The position numbers and the translations under genes were made by a program. From positions 1 through 64,000 of the forward strand of contig JAJDIT010000001.1 of NCBI GenBank assembly GCA_030266845.1: a DNA stretch of 64,000 nucleotides, written 5' to 3'. The stretch is from Acholeplasma sp. OttesenSCG-928-E16 (GTDB taxonomy: Bacteria > Bacillota_I > Bacilli_A > Acholeplasmatales > Acholeplasmataceae). The first letter of the stretch is position 1; the number at the start of each line of letters is the position of its first letter. The notes beneath the pieces are model-generated. The model worked only from the letters and a program-made list of their open reading frames with translations, did no database searches and was not told where the DNA came from. Below are positions 8,556 through 16,427 of the stretch, piece after piece.

Positions 8556-8624
8556 AAATATCGGTCAATTTTAATCACAAATATTGGTCAATTATGTTGA
8601 CAAATATTGGTCAGTTAGGTAAAA
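8556..8624 (+). repeat. Three 23-bp direct repeats over the ATPase promoter
   Basis: Units begin at 8556, 8579 and 8602, so the period is exactly 23 bp. Each opens with the core AAATATYGGTCARTT (Y is C in the first copy, R is G in the third); the remaining 8 bases vary. The third unit fills the spacer of the predicted promoter at 8597-8625. Position and regular phasing suggest binding sites for a regulator of the downstream gene. Confidence 0.8.
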
Positions 8625-8625
8625 T
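8597..8625 (+). promoter_or_regulatory. Predicted promoter of the AAA/DUF4143 ATPase
   Basis: TTGACA (8597-8602) and TAAAAT (8620-8625) are spaced by 17 bp. The promoter is interleaved with the direct repeats, so a protein bound to them would block RNA polymerase. Confidence 0.75.
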
Positions 8626-8657
8626 GGAACTAACTTTAAACCTAAGGAGGCTTTAAT

Positions 8658-9947
8658 ATGGACAAGATATCAAATGTATTAGAATATAAGAAGAGAATGG
8701 TCGATTCATTAATCGAAAGATATCTAGAGATATTTGGAGCGATTTGTATAGAAGGTCCAAAATGGTGTGGAAAGACATGGACATCTTCATATCATGCAAA
8801 TAGTGAATTTTTGGTTGGCGATCCGAGAGGCAATTTTTCCAATCGTTTACTAGCAGAAATGGAGCCCTATACAGTGCTAAAAGGTGAAACGCCTCGCTTA
8901 ATTGATGAATGGCAAGAAGTTCCTAGTCTTTGGGATGCAACTAGAGCATATGTAGATAGAAGTGTTGAAAAAGGTCAAATTATTTTAACTGGTTCATCTA
9001 CACCACAAAGAAAAGGAATATTGCATAGTGGTACTGGTAGAATTAAAAGTATAAGAATGAACACGATGTCTTTATATGAGTCAGGTGATTCAAGTGGAGA
9101 TATATCTTTAAAAGATTTGTGTGAACATAATTTTAAATCCAAAATATTGAATGAAGTTACACTTGATAAAATTGCATATTTAATCGCAAGGGGTGGATGG
9201 CCTGGGAATATTGATGTGACCGAGCCTGAATGTTTCGAACTTGCAAATAGTTATATGGAAAATGTCGCAAAAACAGATTTGAAAATACTAGACAAAGATG
9301 TGGATTATAGTGAACAAAAAGCAAAATTAATATTAAAATCATTAGCAAGAAATGAATCTATAACGGTTTCTAATCAAAGTATATTAAAGGATATCATAGA
9401 AAATGACACAGAGTCTATTAGCAAAAATACTCTAGTGAAGTATTTAAATGCATTTAATAGAATGTTTTTATTAAACAATCAAGAACCTTTTTCTTCAAAT
9501 ATTAGATCATCACTAAGGGTTAAACAAATGGAAAAAAGACATTTTTCTGATCCTGCAATGGCATGTGCGATGCTAAAACTAACCCCAAAGAAAATGATGA
9601 ATGATTTGAACACAATGGGATTTATGTTTGAAGGTTTAGTCGAGAGAGATTTGTCCATTTATGCTCAATCAATAGGTGGAAAGCTTTTCCATTATCAAGA
9701 TTATAAAGGGAATGAGATTGATGCCATTATTGAATTAGAGGATGGGAATTGGTGTGCCTTTGAAATAAAACTAGGCTTAAATAAAGCAGAAGAAGGAGCA
9801 AAAAACTTGATAAAAGTTTGCGATGATATAGTATGTAATGGGGGCAATGAACCGTTAATTAAGTGTGTAATCTACGGAGTAGGAAATATGACATATCAAA
9901 ACAAAGATGGTGTTTATATTTTGCCAATTACAGCCTTAAAAAATTAA
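8658..9947 (+). CDS. AAA ATPase with DUF4143 C-terminal domain
   Basis: The 429-residue protein has an N-terminal P-loop (GPKWCGKT, residues 33-40), a Walker B-like RLIDEWQEVP, and ILTGSST in the sensor-1 position. The C-terminal part carries NEID (D355) and, 14 residues later, FEIK (E369, K371). This is the D...ExK arrangement of PD-(D/E)xK-type folds, to which DUF4143 appears related. It starts at an ATG 8 nt after AAGGAGG. Such ATPases are common, often multi-copy and poorly characterised. A decayed relative lies directly upstream, and a convergent protease lies downstream. The function is unknown; both a defence-like and a toxin-like role would be speculation. Confidence 0.85.
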   Translation: MDKISNVLEYKKRMVDSLIERYLEIFGAICIEGPKWCGKTWTSSYHANSEFLVGDPRGNFSNRLLAEMEPYTVLKGETPRLIDEWQEVPSLWDATRAYVDRSVEKGQIILTGSSTPQRKGILHSGTGRIKSIRMNTMSLYESGDSSGDISLKDLCEHNFKSKILNEVTLDKIAYLIARGGWPGNIDVTEPECFELANSYMENVAKTDLKILDKDVDYSEQKAKLILKSLARNESITVSNQSILKDIIENDTESISKNTLVKYLNAFNRMFLLNNQEPFSSNIRSSLRVKQMEKRHFSDPAMACAMLKLTPKKMMNDLNTMGFMFEGLVERDLSIYAQSIGGKLFHYQDYKGNEIDAIIELEDGNWCAFEIKLGLNKAEEGAKNLIKVCDDIVCNGGNEPLIKCVIYGVGNMTYQNKDGVYILPITALKN

Positions 9948-10093
9948 CCACTATGTGTCACAAAATTATATATTCACATTTGGACAAAGTATATAAAAAA
10001 AACGAAAGCAAGTCGACCAAAACTTTATTAAAAAGTTATTAACAATTACCTATGAAATGCTTGTTATGCAAGTAATATTGCGTAAATAGCAAA

Positions 10094-10136
10094 AAAACCA
10101 TATTTCAGGTGTACGAAACGCATCAAAATGGTCTTT
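10094..10136 (+). terminator. Probable bidirectional terminator
   Basis: A run of A and ACCAT at about 10094-10105 can pair with ATGGT followed by T5 at about 10127-10136. It lies between the two convergent genes. The stem is imperfect. Confidence 0.5.
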
Positions 10137-10149
10137 TTCAATTCTCTAA

Positions 10150-10797
10150 TTAGACTATCGTATAAGGAATGCCATAATGGGAAAGAAAAACTTGAATCGC
10201 TTCGGTTGTTTTAACTCCACCAGATTGAAATTTTTTCACTTCTGTTCCTTCATTATATCCAAATATAATTCCAGAAATTATCCCGTAACTGTTGAATACA
10301 GGAGATCCACTAGATCCTGAAACTATTACTGTGTCTATTTCCATATCAAAAATAGAATTAAATCTCGAAATATAGTGTGCTTTAAATCTTTTGGGATAAT
10401 TGATTACACCAGTATCTTGGTCCATCTCACATAACGGATAACCGTATGAACCGTGTTCTTCACCTATTTTTGGATTATATTTACTTAAAGAAAGGTAATC
10501 ATAATTATAATCTTCATCGCTAATTATTTCTAGCACCGCTAAATCTAGTTGATCATCAAGAGCAACTAATCTACATTCAAAAAATAAATCACCAAGGTTT
10601 TTATCCAAAATTGCATAGAAACTATCATGCATTTGAAGTGAAATATCATTTTTGTCAAACACCAGGTGTGCACAAGTTAAAATATATCTTTCGTTAAAAG
10701 CGAACCCAGTTCCAAAACACATGCTACCTGTTTTTCGATTTTGACATTTAATTCCATACATAGCATCTTCAACTTTTTTAGCTGCAGCAACAAACAT
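10150..10797 (-). CDS. Trypsin-like serine protease, no signal peptide
   Basis: The 215-residue protein has the chymotrypsin/HtrA catalytic blocks: TCAH (H44), LDLAVLE (D85) and GSSGSP (S163 as nucleophile, equivalent to GNSGGP). There is no signal peptide, no transmembrane helix and no PDZ domain, so it should act in the cytosol as a stand-alone protease domain. AAAGGAGG precedes the ATG at 10797 and supports this start. A TAAAAT -10 box lies just upstream, with a weak -35. It faces the AAA/DUF4143 gene across a shared terminator. Solo cytosolic trypsin-like domains occur in bacterial stress and defence settings, but no partner is identified here. Confidence 0.85.
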   Translation of the reverse strand: MFVAAAKKVEDAMYGIKCQNRKTGSMCFGTGFAFNERYILTCAHLVFDKNDISLQMHDSFYAILDKNLGDLFFECRLVALDDQLDLAVLEIISDEDYNYDYLSLSKYNPKIGEEHGSYGYPLCEMDQDTGVINYPKRFKAHYISRFNSIFDMEIDTVIVSGSSGSPVFNSYGIISGIIFGYNEGTEVKKFQSGGVKTTEAIQVFLSHYGIPYTIV

Positions 10798-10912
10798 AAT
10801 ATATATCCTCCTTTGCGGTCTATTTTACCACTTTGATGATATTAAGGTAACAGGATTTTATTTTTTAAAAGTAAAAAACAATTATTTATATATCATTTAG
10901 TAGGAGGGAAAA

Positions 10913-12508
10913 ATGAAAAAAATAATTCTTTTAATAATGGTTTTATTAAGTTTGACTGCTTTTAGTAATACCTTTCATGGACAAGAGGATGATATTAATA
11001 TGTCTAATAGTTATCCTATTAGTATCAATTATTTGGATTTACAATATATCAAACAAAGTTCAAAATTAGGTAGTTCAAAATTTTCAATTCCAATTAAGGT
11101 AAAAAATGGAGTTGAATATGTAATTATAACAAGCGATAATTTTGTTGGGGAAAGAAATGGTGAATATATTGATCTTATCGAATATGAGATTGTTGAAGTG
11201 AACAATAAAAAAAATAATAAGGTCTCCTTTGAGGTTGCTGAAAAAAATGGCACGATTGTTTATTACACCTCTTTTACTGCCAGAGATTCATTAATTAACA
11301 TTGTGGACTTTCCAACAAAAGAATCCAAATTAGGTGAGTTGATGTTAATGGAAGGTAATATTAATGACTTTGAAAAGTTTGTTCCATATGTTGGGCCAAG
11401 AGAAGGAACTGAATTTGATGGTGTTGTTTATTGTGCGCCAAACAAAAAGCTTGATTTAGACCAATTAGCAACATCTATTAAAAATAACAATCAAGAAATA
11501 TTAGAAATAAAGAAAAAACAGGACCGCTATTCAGAAAGATATCAAGAGGTAGGTAGTCATGATGTCGTTTATCACTTTGTGTATAGTAAGAATATCGTTG
11601 TTTATAATTTAGAGATTAGAGTTATGGACCTAGATGCACCATCCATAGTAGGTCCAACCGTTCTTAATTTTTCAATTTCTGATAATGTCACAGACGAAGC
11701 GATATTAAGTAATTTTCAATTTAATGATAATGTTACCGATAGTGATTTATTAGTGAAAGAAGTAGTATACAATGAATACATTAATCATAAAGGGGAAAGA
11801 GGTTCCTATGAAGCAAAAATCAAGGTCACGGATGAATTTGACAACGAGACAGAACAAATTATTGTAGTCAGGGTAGGACAAACATTTTCAGCGGTTGCTG
11901 AGGGGCCTTCAAAAATATTTTTGTATACCGATCAAGATCCATTAACAGATGCTGATATATTTAATAGGTATACATTATCTGAAGGTATAGACGCCAGTAA
12001 GGTTACTATGACAATTATGAATAATAACTATCTAGGGAACAAAAGACCGGGAACATATCAAATGACAGTGAGATTTGAATATAAAGAAACAGCAAACACT
12101 AGGATAACAACAAATATTGGCTTGGTTATTGTTGTAGTAGATCGCGAGATACCATCATTAAATATTCCAGAAATGATTCTTAATCTTGAAGAAGCAAATA
12201 GAATGACTAATTCAGAAATCAAAGATTACATAGCTAGCGAACTATTAAGAAAGTTGCCCGCTGCTTCTAATATTGAATTATTACTAAATGAATATGAAGC
12301 ATCAGAGGGAGCAGGAACATATTTTGTTTATTATCGCTTTAATTTAGAAGAAAAGACCTATTCGAATAGATTGATGATTAATGTAATCGAAAAAGAGAAC
12401 GGATTTAATCCACTATTTATAGTCATCCCTAGTATAGTATTTGTTAGCTTAGGAATAATTGTATTCATAATTCTTAAAAGAAAGTTTGACAGCAAAACTA
12501 AAAAATAG
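10913..12508 (+). CDS. Cell-surface protein with Ig-like repeats and C-terminal anchor helix
   Basis: The 531-residue protein has an N-terminal signal peptide (MKKIILLIMVLLSLTAF) and a C-terminal transmembrane helix (about residues 499-522) followed by basic residues. It is therefore a membrane-anchored outer protein. The segment around residues 242-324, starting APSIVGP and ending KVTDEFDNETEQIIVVRVG, resembles DUF5011-type bacterial Ig-like modules, and a second diverged module seems to follow. The ligand is unknown. A GGAGG site precedes the ATG. The last codons contain the -35 box of the tRNA-Leu promoter. Confidence 0.75.
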   Translation: MKKIILLIMVLLSLTAFSNTFHGQEDDINMSNSYPISINYLDLQYIKQSSKLGSSKFSIPIKVKNGVEYVIITSDNFVGERNGEYIDLIEYEIVEVNNKKNNKVSFEVAEKNGTIVYYTSFTARDSLINIVDFPTKESKLGELMLMEGNINDFEKFVPYVGPREGTEFDGVVYCAPNKKLDLDQLATSIKNNNQEILEIKKKQDRYSERYQEVGSHDVVYHFVYSKNIVVYNLEIRVMDLDAPSIVGPTVLNFSISDNVTDEAILSNFQFNDNVTDSDLLVKEVVYNEYINHKGERGSYEAKIKVTDEFDNETEQIIVVRVGQTFSAVAEGPSKIFLYTDQDPLTDADIFNRYTLSEGIDASKVTMTIMNNNYLGNKRPGTYQMTVRFEYKETANTRITTNIGLVIVVVDREIPSLNIPEMILNLEEANRMTNSEIKDYIASELLRKLPAASNIELLLNEYEASEGAGTYFVYYRFNLEEKTYSNRLMINVIEKENGFNPLFIVIPSIVFVSLGIIVFIILKRKFDSKTKK

Positions 12509-12514
12509 TATAAT
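12486..12514 (+). promoter_or_regulatory. Promoter of tRNA-Leu, inside the upstream gene end
   Basis: Perfect TTGACA (12486-12491) and TATAAT (12509-12514) are spaced by 17 bp. The -35 box encodes the last residues of the upstream protein and the -10 box follows its TAG stop directly. Confidence 0.85.
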
Positions 12515-12523
12515 TCATTTTGC

Positions 12524-12608
12524 GCGGGTGTGGCGAAATTGGCATACGCACTAGACTTAGGATCTAGCGCCTTCGGGCGTGCAGGTTCAACTCCTGTCAC
12601 CCGCACCA
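12524..12608 (+). tRNA. tRNA-Leu (anticodon TAG)
   Basis: The acceptor GCGGGTG pairs with CACCCGC. The anticodon stem CTAGA/TCTAG holds loop CTTAGGA (anticodon TAG). A class II variable arm (GCGCCTTCGGGCGT) is present, with T-loop TTCAACT and an encoded CCA. Confidence 0.94.
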
Positions 12609-12620
12609 AAATGATTTGTA

Positions 12621-12685
12621 ATGGCTTCCAATTTTTGGAGAATGGTATAATTAAGATACCTACTCTGAAGAAGGGAGCCATTTTT
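12621..12685 (+). ncRNA. Structured element ending in a T run (terminator or small RNA)
   Basis: ATGGCTTCC (12621-12629) pairs with GGGAGCCAT (12673-12681), 9 bp with one G-T pair, followed by TTTTT. A nested hairpin GGTAT-AATTAAG-ATACC (12644-12660), extended by GAG/CTC, lies inside. It could be the tRNA-Leu terminator with an elaborate loop or an independent RNA. It matches no riboswitch class that I recognise. Confidence 0.5.
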
Positions 12686-12775
12686 ATATGAAAGTAACGA
12701 ACAAGCCAAAATTAAGATAAATAAAGGCTAGATTGATATTATAAATATCATAAATTGTGGGTTATAATAAAAAAA

Positions 12776-12805
12776 TGGACTATTTTTTAAAAAATAGAGT
12801 ATAAT
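12776..12805 (+). promoter_or_regulatory. nifJ promoter with palindromic spacer
   Basis: TGGACT (12776-12781) and TATAAT (12800-12805) are 18 bp apart. The spacer is occupied by a perfect 18-bp palindrome CTATTTTTTAAAAAATAG (12780-12797), placed where a repressor or redox regulator would bind. It does not look like a Rex or Fnr site. Confidence 0.6.
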
Positions 12806-12850
12806 GATATGGGCAAGTACAAACCAATAAATACAATTTAGGAGGAAATT

Positions 12851-15800
12851 ATGGCAAATAGTAAAAAAGTCATTAAGGCGATGGATGGAAATGAAGCTGC
12901 TGCATATTGTTCATATGCATTTACAGAGGTAGCTGGAATCTATCCGATTACACCGTCTTCACCAATGGCTCAATTTGTTGATTTATGGGCATCAGAAGGA
13001 AAGAAGAATCTTTTTGGGATGCCAGTTAAGATTATTGAAATGCAAAGCGAAGCAGGAGCTGCCGGAACAGTTCATGGTTCACTTCAAATGGGAGCATTAA
13101 CAACTACTTACACAGCTTCTCAAGGGTTGTTGTTAAAGATTCCTAATATGTATAAAATAGCTGGTCAGTTATTACCTGGAGTTATGCATATTTCAGCTAG
13201 AACTATTGCTGCACAAGCTTTATCAATATTTGGAGATCATTCAGATATTTATTCTGCTAGACAAACTGGTTGGGCAATGTTAGCTTCTAATTCAGTTCAA
13301 GAAGTTATGGATTTAGCGGGTATTGCTCATTTAGCTGCTATTAAAACAAGAGTGCCATTTGTTCATTTCTTTGATGGATTTAGAACTTCACATGAAGTTG
13401 ATTCAATCGAAGTAATGGATTATAAAGTATTTGATAAGATGTTAGACAAAGAAGCAGTTAATAATTTTAGAAAATTAGGGTTAAGCCCAAGCAGACCAGT
13501 AACTCGCGGATCTGCCCAAGGTGAAGAAATATTTTTCCAAACTAAAGTTTTACAAGCAGGACATTACAATGGAGTTGCTGATGTAGTAAATGAATACATG
13601 AAGACGATCTCAAAAGTAACAGGTAGAAAATATGCGCCATTTACTTACTATGGAGCTAAAGATGCTACAGATGTCATCGTTGGAATGGGTTCAATGATTG
13701 AAGCGGCTAAAGAAGTAGTAGATGTGTTAGTGGCTGAAGGTAAAAAAGTTGGAGTTGTTTCAGTTCATTTATATCGTCCTTTTAGCAGCGAATATTTCTT
13801 CAAGGTAATGCCAAAATCAGTTAAAAGAATTACAGTGTTAGATAGAACATTAGAAGCTGGAGCGGCAGGAGAACCATTATATCTAGATGTTAAATCACTA
13901 TATTATGATGTTAAGAAAAAACCAACTATTCTTTGTGGAAGATATGGTCTTTCATCTAAAGATACATCACCAGCAGTTGTTTTTGCAGTATATGAAAACA
14001 TGGAAGGAAATCAAAAAGATTTCTTCACAGTTGGTATAAATGATGATGTAACTCATACATCAATTCCAGTTGATTATTCAAAAACAATTGAAACTGGAGC
14101 AAAAGAATTATTGTTCTATGGTTTAGGTTCTGATGGTACTGTTGGAGCTTGTAAGAACATTACAAAGATTATTGGTGATCACACCGATCTTTATTCACAA
14201 GCGTATGCCGCTTATGATTCTAAGAAGAGCGGTGGTATTACTAGAATGCATTTAAGATTCAGTAAATTACCTATTAGATCTACTTATCTAGTTAATAATC
14301 CACATTTCGTATCTTGTTCATCTGAAAGTTACTTATCAAAATACGACATGATCAAAGGATTAAGAAAGGGAGGAACTTTTCTTTTAAACACTATTCATGG
14401 TAAAGATGAAATAGTAAAAGTACTTCCAAATAGTTACAAAAAAGCATTAGCTGAAAAAAATGCTAAGTTATTTATCATTAATGCTGCCGATAAAGCTTAT
14501 GAAATTGGCTTAGGTAGAAGAATTAACACAATTATGCAATCAGCATTCTTTAAACTTAACGAAGAATTAATGCCTTATGATACAGCTAATAACTACATGA
14601 AAGAATATGCGAAAAAAACATATGGTAGAAAAGGCGATGAAATCGTTAAGATGAATTACGAAGCGATCGATGCTGGAGCACATGGTTTAGTAGAAGTTAA
14701 AGTTGATCCTAATTGGGCAAGTTTACCATTAGAAAATAAGGATCAAGGAAATAGACCTGCCTTTGTTAGACAAATTGCTGATGTTGTCAATGCATTAGAA
14801 GGAGACACTTTACCAGTATCTGCCTTTGTTGGTTATGAAGATGGCCATATGGATCAAGGATCAACCGCTTATGAAAAGAGAGGCTTTGCAAACTTTGTTC
14901 CTCATTGGTTAGAAGATAAATGTATCCAATGTAACCAATGTGTATTCTCTTGTCCTCATGCTGTTATTAGAGCTTTCTTAGCTGATGATAAAGAAGCGAA
15001 AAATGCTCCAAAAGATGCTAAATTAGTAAATACTAAAGGCAAAGGATTAGAAGATTATAAATACTCAATTCAAGTATCTGTATTAGATTGTACAGAATGT
15101 GGTGTTTGTGTTACAGCATGTCCAGCTAAAGCACTAGAAATGTCACCGATTGAAAAAGAAATCGAAAAACAACCAATCGCCGATTATTTCTTTAATAATG
15201 TTGCATATAAGGATTTAGGAAGTGACACTGTTAAGAACGTTAACTTCAAACAACCATTATTCGAGTTTAGTGGAGCATGTGCTGGTTGTGGAGAAACTCC
15301 GTATGTAAAAGCAGTTACTCAGTTGTTTGGTGATCATATGGTGATTGCTAATGCGACGGGATGTTCATCAATTTATGGAGCATCTTATCCTGCGACTCCT
15401 TATTGTAAAAACAAAGAAGGTTTTGGACCTGCTTGGGCTAACTCATTATTTGAAGATAATGCTGAATTTGGATTTGGAATGAATATCGCTTATGAAACAA
15501 TCAGAGATCGCGTCCAAACAATTCTTAATAATAATCTAAGAAAAATGAATCCTGAATTAAAGGCACTTGCAAAATCTTGGTTAGAAAATAGACATGATGC
15601 CTTAGTAACAAAAGATTTAAAACCAAAATTAGTCAATGAATTAGAAAAACTTGACGCTCCTTGGGCAAAAGACTTATTATCAATCGCTGATTATATCCCA
15701 AGAGTCTCACAATGGATCTTTGGTGGTGACGGATGGGCATATGATATTGGATATGGTGGAATCGACCATGTTATCGCTAATAATATGAATGTTAATATCC

Positions 15801-16372
15801 TTGTATTAGACACTCAAGTATATTCAAACACTGGTGGTCAAAGCTCTAAAGCGGCTCCTGCAGGGTCAATTGCTAAGTTCACAGCATCTGGTAAAGATAA
15901 CAAGAAAAAAGACTTAGCAGCAATCGCTATGAGTTATGGGCATGTTTATGTTGGACAAATTTCTCATGGTGCAAACGCTCAACAAGTTATTAAAACATTA
16001 AAAGAAGCCGAAAGTTATGATGGTCCATCAATAATCATTGCGTATTCTCCATGTATTGAACATGGTATTAAAGGTGGTTTAACAAATACATTTAACCAAG
16101 CTAAATTAGCTACTGAGTGTGGATATTGGCCAACATTTAGATATGATCCAAGACTAGTTAGTGAAGGAAAAAATCCTTTCCAAATTGATTCTAGAGAACC
16201 TAAATGGGAAAAATATCATGAATACCTATTATCTGAGGCAAGATATGCTCAGTTGTATCAAATTAATCCAAAACACGCCGATGAACTATTAAGCAAAAAC
16301 TTAGTAGATGCTAAAGCAAGATGGGCAATGTATAAGAGATACAAAGCAATGGATTATAGTACAGAAGAATAA
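12851..16372 (+). CDS. nifJ: Pyruvate:ferredoxin (flavodoxin) oxidoreductase
   Basis: This single-chain PFOR of 1173 residues has the usual length and oxidises pyruvate to acetyl-CoA and CO2 with ferredoxin as acceptor. The N-terminal domain shows YPITPSSPMAQ. The 2x[4Fe-4S] ferredoxin-like insert has CIQCNQCVFSCP (from C691) and CTECGVCVTACP (from C747). The C-terminal thiamine diphosphate domain shows GACAGCGETPY with GCSSIYGASYPATP, and GDGWAYDIGYGG followed by DTQVYSNTGGQ. AGGAGG precedes the ATG. It is transcribed alone between its own promoter and a strong terminator. It is the central fermentative enzyme of this organism. Confidence 0.97.
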   Translation: MANSKKVIKAMDGNEAAAYCSYAFTEVAGIYPITPSSPMAQFVDLWASEGKKNLFGMPVKIIEMQSEAGAAGTVHGSLQMGALTTTYTASQGLLLKIPNMYKIAGQLLPGVMHISARTIAAQALSIFGDHSDIYSARQTGWAMLASNSVQEVMDLAGIAHLAAIKTRVPFVHFFDGFRTSHEVDSIEVMDYKVFDKMLDKEAVNNFRKLGLSPSRPVTRGSAQGEEIFFQTKVLQAGHYNGVADVVNEYMKTISKVTGRKYAPFTYYGAKDATDVIVGMGSMIEAAKEVVDVLVAEGKKVGVVSVHLYRPFSSEYFFKVMPKSVKRITVLDRTLEAGAAGEPLYLDVKSLYYDVKKKPTILCGRYGLSSKDTSPAVVFAVYENMEGNQKDFFTVGINDDVTHTSIPVDYSKTIETGAKELLFYGLGSDGTVGACKNITKIIGDHTDLYSQAYAAYDSKKSGGITRMHLRFSKLPIRSTYLVNNPHFVSCSSESYLSKYDMIKGLRKGGTFLLNTIHGKDEIVKVLPNSYKKALAEKNAKLFIINAADKAYEIGLGRRINTIMQSAFFKLNEELMPYDTANNYMKEYAKKTYGRKGDEIVKMNYEAIDAGAHGLVEVKVDPNWASLPLENKDQGNRPAFVRQIADVVNALEGDTLPVSAFVGYEDGHMDQGSTAYEKRGFANFVPHWLEDKCIQCNQCVFSCPHAVIRAFLADDKEAKNAPKDAKLVNTKGKGLEDYKYSIQVSVLDCTECGVCVTACPAKALEMSPIEKEIEKQPIADYFFNNVAYKDLGSDTVKNVNFKQPLFEFSGACAGCGETPYVKAVTQLFGDHMVIANATGCSSIYGASYPATPYCKNKEGFGPAWANSLFEDNAEFGFGMNIAYETIRDRVQTILNNNLRKMNPELKALAKSWLENRHDALVTKDLKPKLVNELEKLDAPWAKDLLSIADYIPRVSQWIFGGDGWAYDIGYGGIDHVIANNMNVNILVLDTQVYSNTGGQSSKAAPAGSIAKFTASGKDNKKKDLAAIAMSYGHVYVGQISHGANAQQVIKTLKEAESYDGPSIIIAYSPCIEHGIKGGLTNTFNQAKLATECGYWPTFRYDPRLVSEGKNPFQIDSREPKWEKYHEYLLSEARYAQLYQINPKHADELLSKNLVDAKARWAMYKRYKAMDYSTEE

Positions 16373-16384
16373 AAATGATACAAT

Positions 16385-16408
16385 AAAAAGTGGGGAAACC
16401 CACTTTTT
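16385..16408 (+). terminator. Terminator after nifJ
   Basis: AAAAAGTGGG (16385-16394) pairs perfectly over 10 bp with CCCACTTTTT (16399-16408) around a GAAA tetraloop. It is symmetrical, so it could work in both directions. Confidence 0.9.
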
Positions 16409-16427
16409 AAATAATGCGGAGGAGTTT

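Noticed and set aside
8556-8624. CRISPR array
   Set aside because: There are only three short direct repeats with no spacers of constant length between long repeats, and no cas genes nearby. An operator array fits better.
8450-8656. Plus-strand frame of 68 codons before the ATPase gene
   Set aside because: It runs through the pseudogene remnant, the direct repeats and the promoter and has no Shine-Dalgarno site.
8313-10797. Prophage or integrative element
   Set aside because: No integrase, transposase, terminase, attachment repeats or inverted termini could be found around this patch.
12358-12681. Minus-strand frame of 107 codons over tRNA-Leu
   Set aside because: It runs antisense to tRNA-Leu and to the end of a clear plus-strand gene, with no ribosome-binding site. 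The tRNA and its promoter explain the DNA.
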